From Lucinisca nassula (taxonomy: Eukaryota; Mollusca; Bivalvia; Lucinida; Lucinidae), in the NCBI GenBank assembly GCA_963580285.1, contig OY757026.1, positions 50,319,143-50,383,142 of the forward strand: a DNA stretch of 64,000 bases, given 5' to 3'. The notes below the pieces were generated by a model, which was not told the origin of the DNA, ran no database searches, and saw nothing but the letters and a program-made list of their open reading frames with translations. Positions 56,067 through 64,000 of this stretch are shown piece after piece. A program made the translations under genes and the position numbers. Every line of letters starts with the position of its first letter. Positions within the stretch are counted from its first letter, which is position 1.

Positions 56067-56496
56067 TGGTTTACCATCGACTGCAGATCTAGTGTAAAAT
56101 TTACATTCATGGCAGTTTGGAACCCAGAGGTTTCAGATCTAGAGCATCAAGGCAAAGTTGGTGGGTTTTGTTTGCATATTGGCACTATATAACTCCTAAA
56201 TGAGTACCCTTGCAAACAGTGCAGGCCCTGATCAAACGCTGCAGAAGGCGACGTCTGATCAGAGCTGCCACTACTTGCTAAATCCTCAACCATTTTTTTT
56301 ATTGAATTTCTGAAACTAGCTGAACCTGGCACCCCTAAATTTCGAATTGGACTCCTGCTTTACATTGCGAGGATGACTTCATTCGGTCTGAAATATGTAT
56401 ATGAAACCCCTGGGAATTCAAACAAAAATGTATAGTCTGTGTCCCAGCTTACTAACCATAGTTTGCATGCTAGAGTAGATTTTTTTCTTTATACAG

Positions 56497-59366
56497 GAAC
56501 AGAAATCAGCCTCACCAGTTTTCAAGAAAAAAAGATGTTAAAAAATTCAGAAGTGCTTAGATATATGCAGCAGGAGGGAAAAACTGCTACTGTAAAACAC
56601 TTAATAACTTTATCAAAAGAAAAGCAGTTAGTTCCCCCCTCTGATGGGGCAATTTATAATAAATTGAATAAACTAAGCAGGACTTGCCAAACCTTTAAGA
56701 AAAATCAAGGTAGAATATGTGGGTCCAAACAAAAAAATTTTGAGGACGCAGCTTTTGACATGCCAGTTGCTAGTTCAAGTATAAAGAAAAGTGCTACCGC
56801 TCCTTCTTGTGATAATAGCATATTTATGAATAAAGCATTAAGCCTTACAACACAGAAGCTGGCTGAAGATAATTTCATTTTGAAGCAAAAAACAGTTGAA
56901 ATTGAACAAGTAAATAATGATTTAATAAAACAAGTAAAGGCCGTGAAAACTGAAATTTCTAAAACTAAAATTCCTGCTCTGAAGTTGAAAATTAAGCAGC
57001 TGGAATCAGATAAAAAGAATGTCAGGAACGAAAATAGAACTCTGAAATTATTAAATACATCATTAAAGACAAGAGTTTATTCAAAAACTAAATTGATAAA
57101 GAGTACAACATCAAGACTGAAGTATTACCAAGGTCTTGTTCTAGAATTAAGGAACAAACTAAAAGAAAAAGATGGCATTATTGAAACATTACGGGTTGAA
57201 GAGGAGCAAAAAATGGAACAAATCAAATCTTTAAATTCTGAAAAAAATGACACAATAGCAGAAAATGACTGGCTGAGAGAACTGATCAGCAATGAAGTGG
57301 TAACATTTGATGGCTACAAATATACAGCTGAAATGCAAAATTTGATATATGACTTGTTATCATGTCATGTCAGTACAAGAAAAATTCCTTTTGTTATACA
57401 GGCTGTGTCTAAGCTAGTAGGCAAAACTGTTAGCCATATACCTAGTAGAAGTTCCATCAACAACATGAGCACACAGATGCTTTCATTATCTCAAAATCAG
57501 CTGGGAGAAGAATTTGCACAAAAGTCAAACACAACCCTACTGAGTGATGAAACTACAAAATATGATCAGCGAGTTGAAGGGATTCATGCCTCAGATGAGG
57601 AAGGAAGAGAATGGGTTCTTGGATTAAGAGAAATAGAGACAAAAAGCTCAGAAAATGTTATGAAAACTTTTAAACAGATACTTAGCGATATTGATAGTAG
57701 ATCAGAAGTTGCAAATAGTGAGAAATCCAAGAACATTCTTGGCAATATAGTTGCCAAAATGTCTGATCGGGCAGCCACTGAATTGAAACTTGGCAGACTT
57801 ATAGAAGATGTTAGAAAAGAAGTACTACCTGAAGTGATGGCTGGTTATGAAGAATTAAATGAAGAAGAACAATCAGATGTTGGACAGCTATTGATATTTT
57901 CATGTGGGTTGCACAGTTTAGTGCATTTTGCTGAGTGTTGCAATATCAGTCTTATAGAAGCTGAGAAAGGCATGTTTCCAGAAAAAGTACCAAGTTTAGA
58001 CCCAGCGATGAACAAGGCTTGTGAGTCGGCTACATGTCGCCTTGTACGAACTTGCTCTAAAGCATTTGCTCGTGGTGGTGATGCTAAAAATGGTGTGCAT
58101 CTTGAATTTAGTGCTTATGTGCAACCATTCCTGAGGGAGAATAACCTCCATACTTTGCCTCTTGCTCCCTACAGAGGTAATCGTTTCAACATACTTTTTG
58201 CAAATGCCAGTCATGTATTCTTTCTTAGAAGCCAATTTCTTACATTTCTCAATGGACGTGATAATAATAGACTTTTAAAGTGTGTGTTACATGATTTGAA
58301 GTGTCCTGAATTTGTTTCGGGTTGTAAAGCGTTAGGATTGATTTCAAAATATGTGACAACACCATTGTGGTCCCTTATTGAAGATAAATCAATACATATT
58401 ATGGATATGTCAAAGTATTATACTTTGTTGGTAGAATCCCTGGAATATGCTTTGATACACATAAATGAGTTCATAGAGGGTAAAGTTCTGGTATTTGGAC
58501 ACAATACACCTGTCAATCGGGACAGCTGTCTAGATGAACTGCTTATGCCATTTGAACACGATGATATTGTTCAGTCATTATTATTAGTAATCATTCCATC
58601 TGTGATCAAAATTTGTAAAAAACTTTTTGCTGATCACCTATCTGATGGAAAGTTTGGGAATGTTGAAGTTGATTCATACCTGTACAACAGAACAAAGAGT
58701 GTTCCAAAGCACAACAAGTTTGCAGAGAGTATTTTTGCCTACATGGATTGCCTCTTGAAAGCACGACCTAATGTGAGTCTGCTGACATGTGAAGCTTTGA
58801 TCATGTTTACCAAAAACAAAACAGCAGACTGGCTAGCAGAGAAAGGAGACAAAGAAACTGCAGTTCTCCTTGGGAAGGCAAGAAAAAATCAGAAATATAT
58901 TTCCCAGGAATTCAAAGGAAGACAGAGAGAAATTAAGGAAGCCAGGCGCCTTGAGACAATGAGGAAACAAGAAGAGGCAGAACGCAAAAGACATGATAAG
59001 ATGAGGAAGCTGGAAAAGTATACCAATGCAATAATTGTACATGGTTTGTGGCAGTCTTTTGAACAAGTGGATGAACTGCTGTTACTTTACAATTCAAAAA
59101 CTCAGAAACTTGAAGCTTTGAAAGCACAGTTATATTTTAGAGAAAATGTTTTAGGTCAAAAACCAGCTGACAAAAAAGTGTTTCTCAAATCTGCTAGTGT
59201 TGATCAAATGACAATAAATGTGAAAAAATTGATTGAACATGCTGGCTCATTACCTTACAACGATGACAGACATATTCTTGTTGGAAAGAAAATTAGACAC
59301 AGACAGGAGTTAATGGAAAATGGTGTGAAATGTCTGAAGTGGTTTGAAGGAAAAGTTTGTTCACAG
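56497..59366 (+). CDS. Transposon gene exon 6: probable RNase H-like transposase core
   Basis: A 2.87-kb uninterrupted frame between acceptor TTTTCTTTATACAG and donor gtatta. Order of parts: a small basic helical domain (MLKNSEVLRYMQQEGKTATV, 56535 on); a ~150-residue coiled coil (56820-57290); and a region with strands and helices like the RNase H fold. LLSDETTKYD (first Asp codon 57546), LGLREIETKS, AKMSDRAATE (second Asp 57765, 73 residues on), FSCGLHSLVHF (CxxH, 57903), PYRGNRFNILF (58170) and TTPLWSLIED (Glu 58380, 205 residues after the second Asp). Then another basic coiled coil (58880-59010). D...D, CxxH and an R-rich motif before a late E is the layout of hAT/KDZ-type transposases. 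Function is inference; the catalytic Glu is the least sure. Confidence 0.85.
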
Positions 59367-59374
59367 GTATTACA

Positions 59375-59590
59375 CTTAACCTTTACCCTGCTGTAGGCGA
59401 CAAGCCCTATCTTTGCAAACAGTGTAGATCCAGATCAGATGGCTTCTGAAGAAGCCATCTGATCAGGATCTACACAGTTTGACATTCAGTTTATGAATAT
59501 GTAGAAATAAGCTGCATCAAGTAATCTGATTGGTTCAAAGTCAGAAATGAGTGTGGCTTAATTGAATATTCAGCAGGTTAAAGGTTAAGA
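59375..59590. mobile_element. TTAA-bounded MITE directly after the exon 6 donor
   Basis: TTAACCTTTACCCTGCTG .. CAGCAGGTTAAAGGTTAA ends, GTAGATCCAGATCAGATGGC hairpin. It starts eight bases inside intron 6, so the reading frame that continues past the donor (VLHLTFTLL then stop) is mostly MITE sequence. Confidence 0.8.
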
Positions 59591-59839
59591 GAATCTTACA
59601 CGAGTGGCCAGTTCATATGAATTTTATGAAACAAGCCTTTGGCAAGTTTCTTGATATTCATATGCAATGACCAAGAGTGTTAAGATTTTGTTCATTTTAT
59701 GACGCTTTAACTAGTGTTTTATCAGCTTAAAATGCCATTTTAACATCGTTGTCGCGGATGGAGTCATGATATTAAGTGCAGTATTTAAGAGTTATATGAG
59801 GGGACGTTATATCAATTTTTATGTTTGTTTGTTTTGGTG

Positions 59840-60000
59840 TTTTACGGCCCTTTCAACCCATTAGGATTATATCGAGCATGGTCAGTTAACCTAACCACAC
59901 CTTTCCTGGGCAAGCTTAGACCTAAGCGGTTAACCAGTACTGAGTGCACATACTTTCGCCAGTAACTGACAACTGACCTTCTTGAATCAGCAGAAGGATC
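59840..60000 (-). repeat. SINE-like family C fragment in transposon intron 6
   Basis: The reverse complement has CTGATTCAAGAAGGTCAGTT, GTTAACCGCTTAGG and GTGTGGTTAGGTTAACTGAC. Confidence 0.65.
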
Positions 60001-60126
60001 AATTTTTATGTAATGACAATTTTATGTAATGACATTATCCACTGAATAACTGTGATGTCATATGGTAAAAATATATATTGAGGTTTTAACTGAATATTTA
60101 CATTATCACTGTAAGAGTTTTAATGA

Positions 60127-60345
60127 AACTTTAACCCTTCTCTTGCTGAATATTCAGTTTAGCCACACCCATTTCTGATTTTGAACCAATCAGATTACTT
60201 GATGTAATTTATCCCTACAAATTCATAAACTGAATGCCAAACAGTGTAGATCCTGATCAGATGGCTTCTTCAGAAGCCATCTGATCTGGATCTACACTGT
60301 TTCCAAAGATAGGGGTTGTCGTGAACAGCAAGATAAGGGTTAATA
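60127..60345. mobile_element. TTAA-type MITE, third copy in the transposon
   Basis: ACCCTTCTCTTGCTGAATATTCAG..AACAGCAAGATAAGGGTTAA ends with the GTAGATCCTGATCAGATGGC hairpin; ends more degraded than 51870-52092. Confidence 0.75.
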
Positions 60346-60836
60346 TTGAAGTTTCATTTTTCGAATAGTAACAGTCTCGCAAAATATCAAAGGGGAGATA
60401 AGGCACATGAGATGATGAGTAGGTGCCTAAGATTAAAGTGATTTTTATTTTAAATCATCGATAAACGCAATTCTAACACAAGGTTATCATTTATTCCATT
60501 GAACACAATGTAAACGTCATCGTGATCAAACTATGATAATTCACGTTACTAACATAGAGCATGCAAAAGAGCACATTTGATGATGTAGGATGCAAACATT
60601 AATTTATGTGGATGTTCAATGCAAAGTAGCTATTTTGAAAAGGTCTTAAAAATGTCAAATTTACTTTCTGTATCATGTTAGAATTGAAATAACTTATCCT
60701 TACTTGTGTATTACAGCTGATTAATACATGTTGTTTCGGGCAGATTCAAACATTAATTTACAATAGCAAAAAAAAAAAAAACACCAAAAAACATTAATTC
60801 ACTCCGGCTTCGCTATCGTGAATTTATACAGTGAAA

Positions 60837-61008
60837 CCTGTTATAGTGGCCACCTCTATTAAGCAAGCAACCTGTATTAAGCAAGCATGAATTCAGTTCC
60901 CAAATAAAACAAATGCATTGAATTTCACCGGTATTAAGCAAGCACCTGTCTTAAGCAAGCACGTTTTGACTATCTCTTAGGTGCTTGCTTAATACAGGTT
61001 GGACTGTA
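60837..61008. mobile_element. MITE family I, complete copy in the transposon
   Basis: TA-bounded; CAGTGAAACCTGTTATAGTG / AATACAGGTTGGACTG ends and repeated ATTAAGCAAGCACCTGT motifs. Confidence 0.8.
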
Positions 61009-61183
61009 CTCCACAATCTGCCCTCAACAACATGTTAATCAACTATAATACAAAGCAAAGTAAAATTATATCTTAAATAAAACAGCCCTAAATTGTATGA
61101 TTAAACTAACCATAATCACTTAAGTAGTATGTTTAAAATTAAGATATTCAACTTTTAATGAAGACTTTCCTTTTCTACTTCAG

Positions 61184-61303
61184 GTGACAGGATATCCAGA
61201 TTGGTTTAACGTGAAATACCAGGAGGATGAGGCAATATACACATACAGACTAGCAGAAGATTTAGAAAGGGGAGATGTGCAAATATTAGTGGGGGCAAAT
61301 TAA
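61184..61303 (+). CDS. Transposon gene exon 7 (C-terminus and stop)
   Basis: Acceptor TTTCTACTTCAG, then 40 codons in phase 0 ending TAA: VTGYPDWFNVKYQEDEAIYT, YRLAEDLERGDVQILVGAN. GYPDWFNVKY-DE-YTYRL-DL-GD is a compact beta-rich segment that looks like a small Tudor/chromo-like fold, but this is a guess. Splice phase and codon content are good. Confidence 0.88.
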   Translation: MTGYPDWFNVKYQEDEAIYTYRLAEDLERGDVQILVGAN

Positions 61304-61384
61304 AGGTGCTGGTAATTTTTGCAGCCAGATTGGTAAGTCATTGTTTATTTTTTGCCGACAGAAATCACTACTGTGGTCCCTTTA

Positions 61385-61911
61385 TAGGGGTGTAACTCTG
61401 TTACATGTAGTAACAGAGATATCTAAAGGAGCTTCCTTTCATTAGTTTGTTTGTCTGTTGTTTTTTCCATTAAAATAACTACCATTGGATATTATTACTT
61501 TTCGTTGTGTATGAAAAAATACTATGTATATTATGAATACATAATCAGAAGGCACATTCTTGTCAGACAAAAAAAGCGTACATTTGTAATCTCTTCAAAG
61601 GGGAGTAACCCTGTAAGTAATTAAGCTATCTGGAAAAGATAACTGTATATCATTTTCTATTCAAAAGGCCTTAAAGTTTACATTTAGTATTGCATGCTTT
61701 CTAGTGTGTATTGAGGCATTTCAAATACCTTATGGATACATTATCATTAGACGCAATTTTTGTCAGACAAAAAGTGCGCTGGTTGGTTTATTCAAAGGGG
61801 CATAACTCTGCCTGTAATAAAGATATCTTAAAAAACTTTATATCATTGTTCTTCTCTTTAAAAGACCTTTAATTTGATATATAGTTTGCCATACTTTCTA
61901 TATTATTTAAA
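61385..61911 (+). repeat. Imperfect ~200-bp repeats at the right end of the transposon
   Basis: AGGGGTGTAACTCTG (61386), AAGGGGAGTAACCCTG (61599) and AAGGGGCATAACTCTG (61797) mark three units, each followed by a GATATCT.AAAAA..TATATCATT segment and, in two, TTGTCAGACAAAAAGTGCG-like sequence. Confidence 0.75.
61816..61821 (+). terminator. Polyadenylation signal AATAAA
   Basis: The AATAAA closest to the right TIR (110 bp inside it), followed by a T-rich TTGTTCTTCTCTTT stretch. It is the likely 3' end of the transposon transcript. Confidence 0.45.
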
Positions 61912-61931
61912 AAATCTCTTGCCCTCGCTAC
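61912..61931 (-). repeat. Right terminal inverted repeat (20 bp)
   Basis: AAATCTCTTGCCCTCGCTAC, exact complement of 49503-49522, directly followed by the CTACT target duplication (61932-61936). Confidence 0.95.
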
Positions 61932-61948
61932 CTACTGTGCTATAATAT

Positions 61949-62077
61949 AAGGGTGTGAGGGGTGGATGGAAAAATCCGTCCCAAGGGTCACTGTCAGGCA
62001 TCACGAGGCTTGCCGAGTGATGCCGGGCAGTGATCCCAAGGGACAGATTTTTCTATCCCCCACTCACACCCTTATAG
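61949..62077. mobile_element. Foldback MITE (TAAGGGTGTGAGGGG)
   Basis: AAGGGTGTGAGGGGTGGATG..CCCAAGGGTCACTG inverted as CAGTGATCCCAAGGG..CCCCCACTCACACCCTT. It lies 12 bp right of the large transposon's duplication. Confidence 0.82.
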
Positions 62078-62377
62078 GATTCTTTTTCTTGCACACCCTC
62101 CATTTCTTAGTGCAGATTTTTAATGCTGCAGTCACTTCGAGTACCGACATCCACCATATTGTGATGACAGTACAGGAATATTTAGTGACGTCATGTAATG
62201 TGCTGTGACGTCAACCTTAACGACGGCGCATATGTTGTCGTATTCAACCAGTGCAGTTTTCAAACACGCGAGAATATTCGATTTTGGGTAAGAACACCAG
62301 GGTTAGAACAGAACTTCTATCCCAAGCTAAAACTATGGATTTCCTTAGCTGGTGTGAAAGAAAGACGTTTAGGTGTG

Positions 62378-62645
62378 TCAACAATATTTAGGTTATTTTG
62401 GAGACATTGCTTCCTATTTGTGGGACTTTTACCCAAAACTGAGATGAAATGACTTCTCAAGCCCTGCTGCCCAAAGAAATAAGAAGATTTATATGCACTG
62501 GATGGTTCCGACTCACACCGCTTTGCGTGCGCAGGCTAAGTCCTTCTAAGAAGGTTCACCAGTTCTCATGTGTGGTCAGTTTCAGCTCTGCGTGGAAGCA
62601 CCATGCAGCCCAAGCTGTTTCTCTAAGCCCCAATGGGTGGGGGCC
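62378..62645 (+). repeat. SINE-like family D copy
   Basis: TTTAGGTTATTTTGGAGACA..GAGATGAAATGACTTCTCAAGC..AAGCCCCAATGGGTGGGGG. Confidence 0.7.
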
Positions 62646-62710
62646 CTTTAGATGTGTCATTTTTAGTAATAACTCAAACAAAGATCTGGGTCTACCAGTA
62701 AACTTTTAAA

Positions 62711-63058
62711 ATTAAACTTCAATGGCTCAAACACCTTGACACCATGAAATGATTTTCAAATAAGAGAAGTTCAAGTCACTGAAAGTTAATCAGGAGGCAT
62801 AATAGCGGTATTTGTTTTATTTTCTGTAAAATAAAGGTATGTTGTGTGTACTCTTTAGAATCGCGATACTCATTAGAATCCGCATTCTAATGAGTAAATA
62901 CGGCATACAGTTCTAAGATAAAATAAGGAAGAGCATCCAAATATACTGATATCTGCATATATGGAAAATTTTTCCTAGGAATGAGTTTAAAACAGCCATG
63001 GTAAACGAGCCATCAGTGTTTGAGCCCTCGAAATTTGAGCCATCCAAGTCGAACTGTA
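62711..63058 (+). mobile_element. MITE family F, copy 7 (diverged)
   Basis: AAACTTCAATGGCTCAAACA / CCATCCAAGTCGAACTG ends and a degraded GTGTGTACTCTTTAGAATCG hairpin. Confidence 0.75.
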
Positions 63059-63103
63059 TGTTACACGAATAAGTTACTCTTCATGTCTGTCCTAATGTCA
63101 TAC

Positions 63104-63184
63104 CTCAAACTTATCTTCAGCATGGTACAGCCAGTGTTTCTTCTTCTCGCCCTTGGAAGACGTTATTTTGCCTTTTAAACCATG
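63104..63184 (-). CDS. SLC15-like exon a: cytoplasmic linker before TM7
   Basis: Acceptor TATCTTTTTTACAG precedes CATGGTTTAAAAGG, ending AAGTTTGAG before gtatga. 27 codons in phase 0: HGLKGKITSSKGEKKKHWLY, HAEDKFE. It matches the PepT linker (REHWLDWAKEKYD). It is the first exon of the gene in this window; the rest of the 5' part lies to the right. Confidence 0.9.
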
Positions 63185-63537
63185 CTGTAAAAAAGATAAA
63201 AAGATACTTTATTCTCCTCATAAAACATATATTTATGTTTATTACAATCTCTTTATAACCCAATTGTTAGGGTCCTAAGCAGAAGAAGTGTTACTTTAAT
63301 GGTCCTAAGCAGAAACCATGTTACTTTAACAACCATGTTATATCCAAACCAGTGTTCATTGATTGATTGATTGATTAGGTGTTTAATGTCCCCATCATTT
63401 TGGAGACATTTCAGTGTTCAAAATTAACAATAGCAAGCAGCAAGTTAGCTGTTGTGAAAACGCAACTTGTACCCTTTGAAAAATGTTTGGAGCAAGTAAC
63501 CTAATGATCCAAAGTATTGGGATGGACAGGCCTAAGC

Positions 63538-63604
63538 AATCAGTGCAGACCAAGATCAGACTGCTCCTGAAGGAGCAGTCTGATCATGGTCTACACTGTT
63601 TGCC
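63538..63604. repeat. Hairpin MITE core
   Basis: AATCAGTGCAGACCAAGATC / GATCATGGTCTACACTGTTT around CAGACTGCTCCT; flanks GATCCAAAGTATTGGGA and TTATTAAAATTTTAGGAGAA as in the other full copies. Confidence 0.85.
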
Positions 63605-63821
63605 ATTCTGTCTCCACTTTTTGTACTCCTTGCTGTGTCACAAAACAAACTTATTAAAATTTTAGGAGAATTTCAACAAGTCCTCAAGGTGTCCAAATTT
63701 TTAGGATTTTTTTACGATACTTGCTGTCTAGGAATGTAGATATATGATATGGTTCAGATATATGGTATTTTCAGGTGAATGGATACAATTTTACTATTAA
63801 TTGGGCTATTGGAGGGAAATG

Positions 63822-63890
63822 GCCGGCCTCGGTAGTTCAGTCAGATGCCCGTCTGACAGGTGATCAGGAGGATGCGGGTTCAATAAAAGA
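63822..63890 (+). repeat. tRNA-like SINE head fragment
   Basis: GGCCTCGGTAGTTCAGTCAG (box A-like) and GCGGGTTCAATA (box B-like) 40 bp apart. No acceptor stem and no SINE body recognised before the window ends. Confidence 0.45.
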
Positions 63891-64000
63891 CCTTACTTTA
63901 GCTGTTTAATAAACAGAACCTCAAAAAACAGGTCTTACTTTTAAAAGGAAAGAATTTGCTTCTGTCTTTAAACAGTAGACCTCTAATTGTAAGCATTTCT

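Larger units (their letters stand above)
49503..61931 (+). mobile_element. 12.4-kb DNA transposon, unassigned superfamily, complete
   Basis: GTAGCGAGGGCAAGAGATTT at 49503-49522 and its exact complement AAATCTCTTGCCCTCGCTAC at 61912-61931 bound the element. CTACT precedes the left end (49498-49502) and follows the right end (61932-61936). Between them a single spliced gene on the plus strand (49841-61303) encodes a ~1.1-kDa-scale thousand-residue protein with RNase H-like features, with its promoter region and a polyadenylation signal inside the TIRs. It lies in a 14.75-kb SLC15 intron in opposite orientation. Perfect TIRs and TSD suggest a young insertion; the introns contain many MITEs. hAT (8-bp TSD), piggyBac (TTAA), Tc1 (TA) and Polinton (6-bp TSD plus polymerase) do not fit; a 5-bp TSD with these ends is not one I can name. 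Confidence 0.88.
5217..63184 (-). other. SLC15/PepT-type oligopeptide transporter gene (12 exons, partial at both ends)
   Basis: Twelve minus-strand exons (63104-63184, 48264-48353, 44472-44516, 41778-41902, 39927-40008, 36883-36999, 32388-32552, 22712-22758, 19561-19716, 16947-17061, 12414-12545, 5217-5324) all have AG/GT borders and join without a phase break into about 373 residues. Recognisable blocks follow the order of animal SLC15A1/A2: KKKHWLYHAEDKFE, LPLPLFWALSDQQ-GSRWTLQA, VKPDQVQALNPILILILIPL, a ~200-residue extracellular domain, MIPQYVLITVGEVLFSISGL and LKTVVNSVWLLTVSLGDLVV. The family imports di- and tripeptides with protons across the plasma membrane. TM1-TM6, including the ExxERF region, lie right of the window; the end of TM12 lies left. 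Introns carry nearly all repeats described here. Which paralogue it is cannot be decided by eye. Confidence 0.92.

Noticed and set aside
49841..61303. An ordinary host gene that happens to lie between repeats
   Set aside because: The perfect 20-bp TIRs and abutting CTACT duplication bracket the gene with its promoter and poly(A) signal, and it lies antisense inside another gene's intron.
49503..61931. Polinton/Maverick element
   Set aside because: Size and TIRs would allow it, but no DNA polymerase B, integrase, protease or capsid frame is present and the TSD is 5 bp and not 6 bp.

Overview
This is a repeat-rich, intron-rich animal genome window, most likely from a bivalve mollusc. The evidence is a tRNA-headed SINE whose 3' part resembles the Meta/RUDI SINEs of bivalves, three pearl/HINE-like elements with cores of about 166-bp tandem repeats, many hairpin MITEs, and a metazoan-style gene of short exons in long introns. 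The species assignment is inference; no search could be run.

Host gene (minus strand, whole window). Twelve exons between 63184 and 5217 join in perfect phase into an SLC15/PepT-type proton-coupled oligopeptide transporter. They run from the HWL..A cytoplasmic linker through TM7-TM9, an extracellular domain of about 200 residues, and TM10-TM11. The 5' exons lie beyond the right edge and the last exon(s) beyond the left edge. None of the short open frames elsewhere is a convincing host gene.

Main find (49503-61931). In one SLC15 intron, in the opposite orientation, sits a 12,429-bp DNA transposon. It is bounded by perfect 20-bp terminal inverted repeats and a perfect 5-bp duplication (CTACT). 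It carries one spliced gene: ATG exon at 49841, exons at 50857, 52529 and 54303, a possible small exon at 55329, a 2.87-kb exon at 56497-59366, and a stop exon at 61184-61303. The predicted protein of about 1,134 residues has an N-terminal Cys/His cluster, a long coiled coil and a probable RNase H-like core (D-73-D-205-E with a CxxH and an RGNR motif). I could not assign it to a named superfamily.

Other mobile elements. There is an 8-bp-TSD element (15106-16628), a hAT-like element inserted into a SINE (33799-36192), a foldback element with minisatellite arms (9765-11950), and several families of Tc1/mariner-like (TA) and piggyBac-like (TTAA) MITEs, many nested. A set of HINE-like elements shares the design 'tandem-repeat core + ACGG-rich microsatellite + terminal hairpin'.

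A 65-bp minisatellite (8206-9757 and 11957-12413) is built from the end of SLC15 exon k plus its splice donor, so the intron carries about 30 decoy 5' splice sites.

Layout: 1-3563 pearl-like array; 3564-5216 mixed repeats; 5217-5324 last recognised SLC15 exon; 5325-12413 MITEs, minisatellites and foldback; 12414-22758 four SLC15 exons with MITEs, an 8-bp-TSD transposon and a second pearl copy; 22759-32387 repeats including the large third pearl copy; 32388-48353 seven SLC15 exons among SINEs, MITEs and HINEs; 49503-61931 the large transposon; 63104-63184 first SLC15 exon; 63185-64000 intronic repeats.
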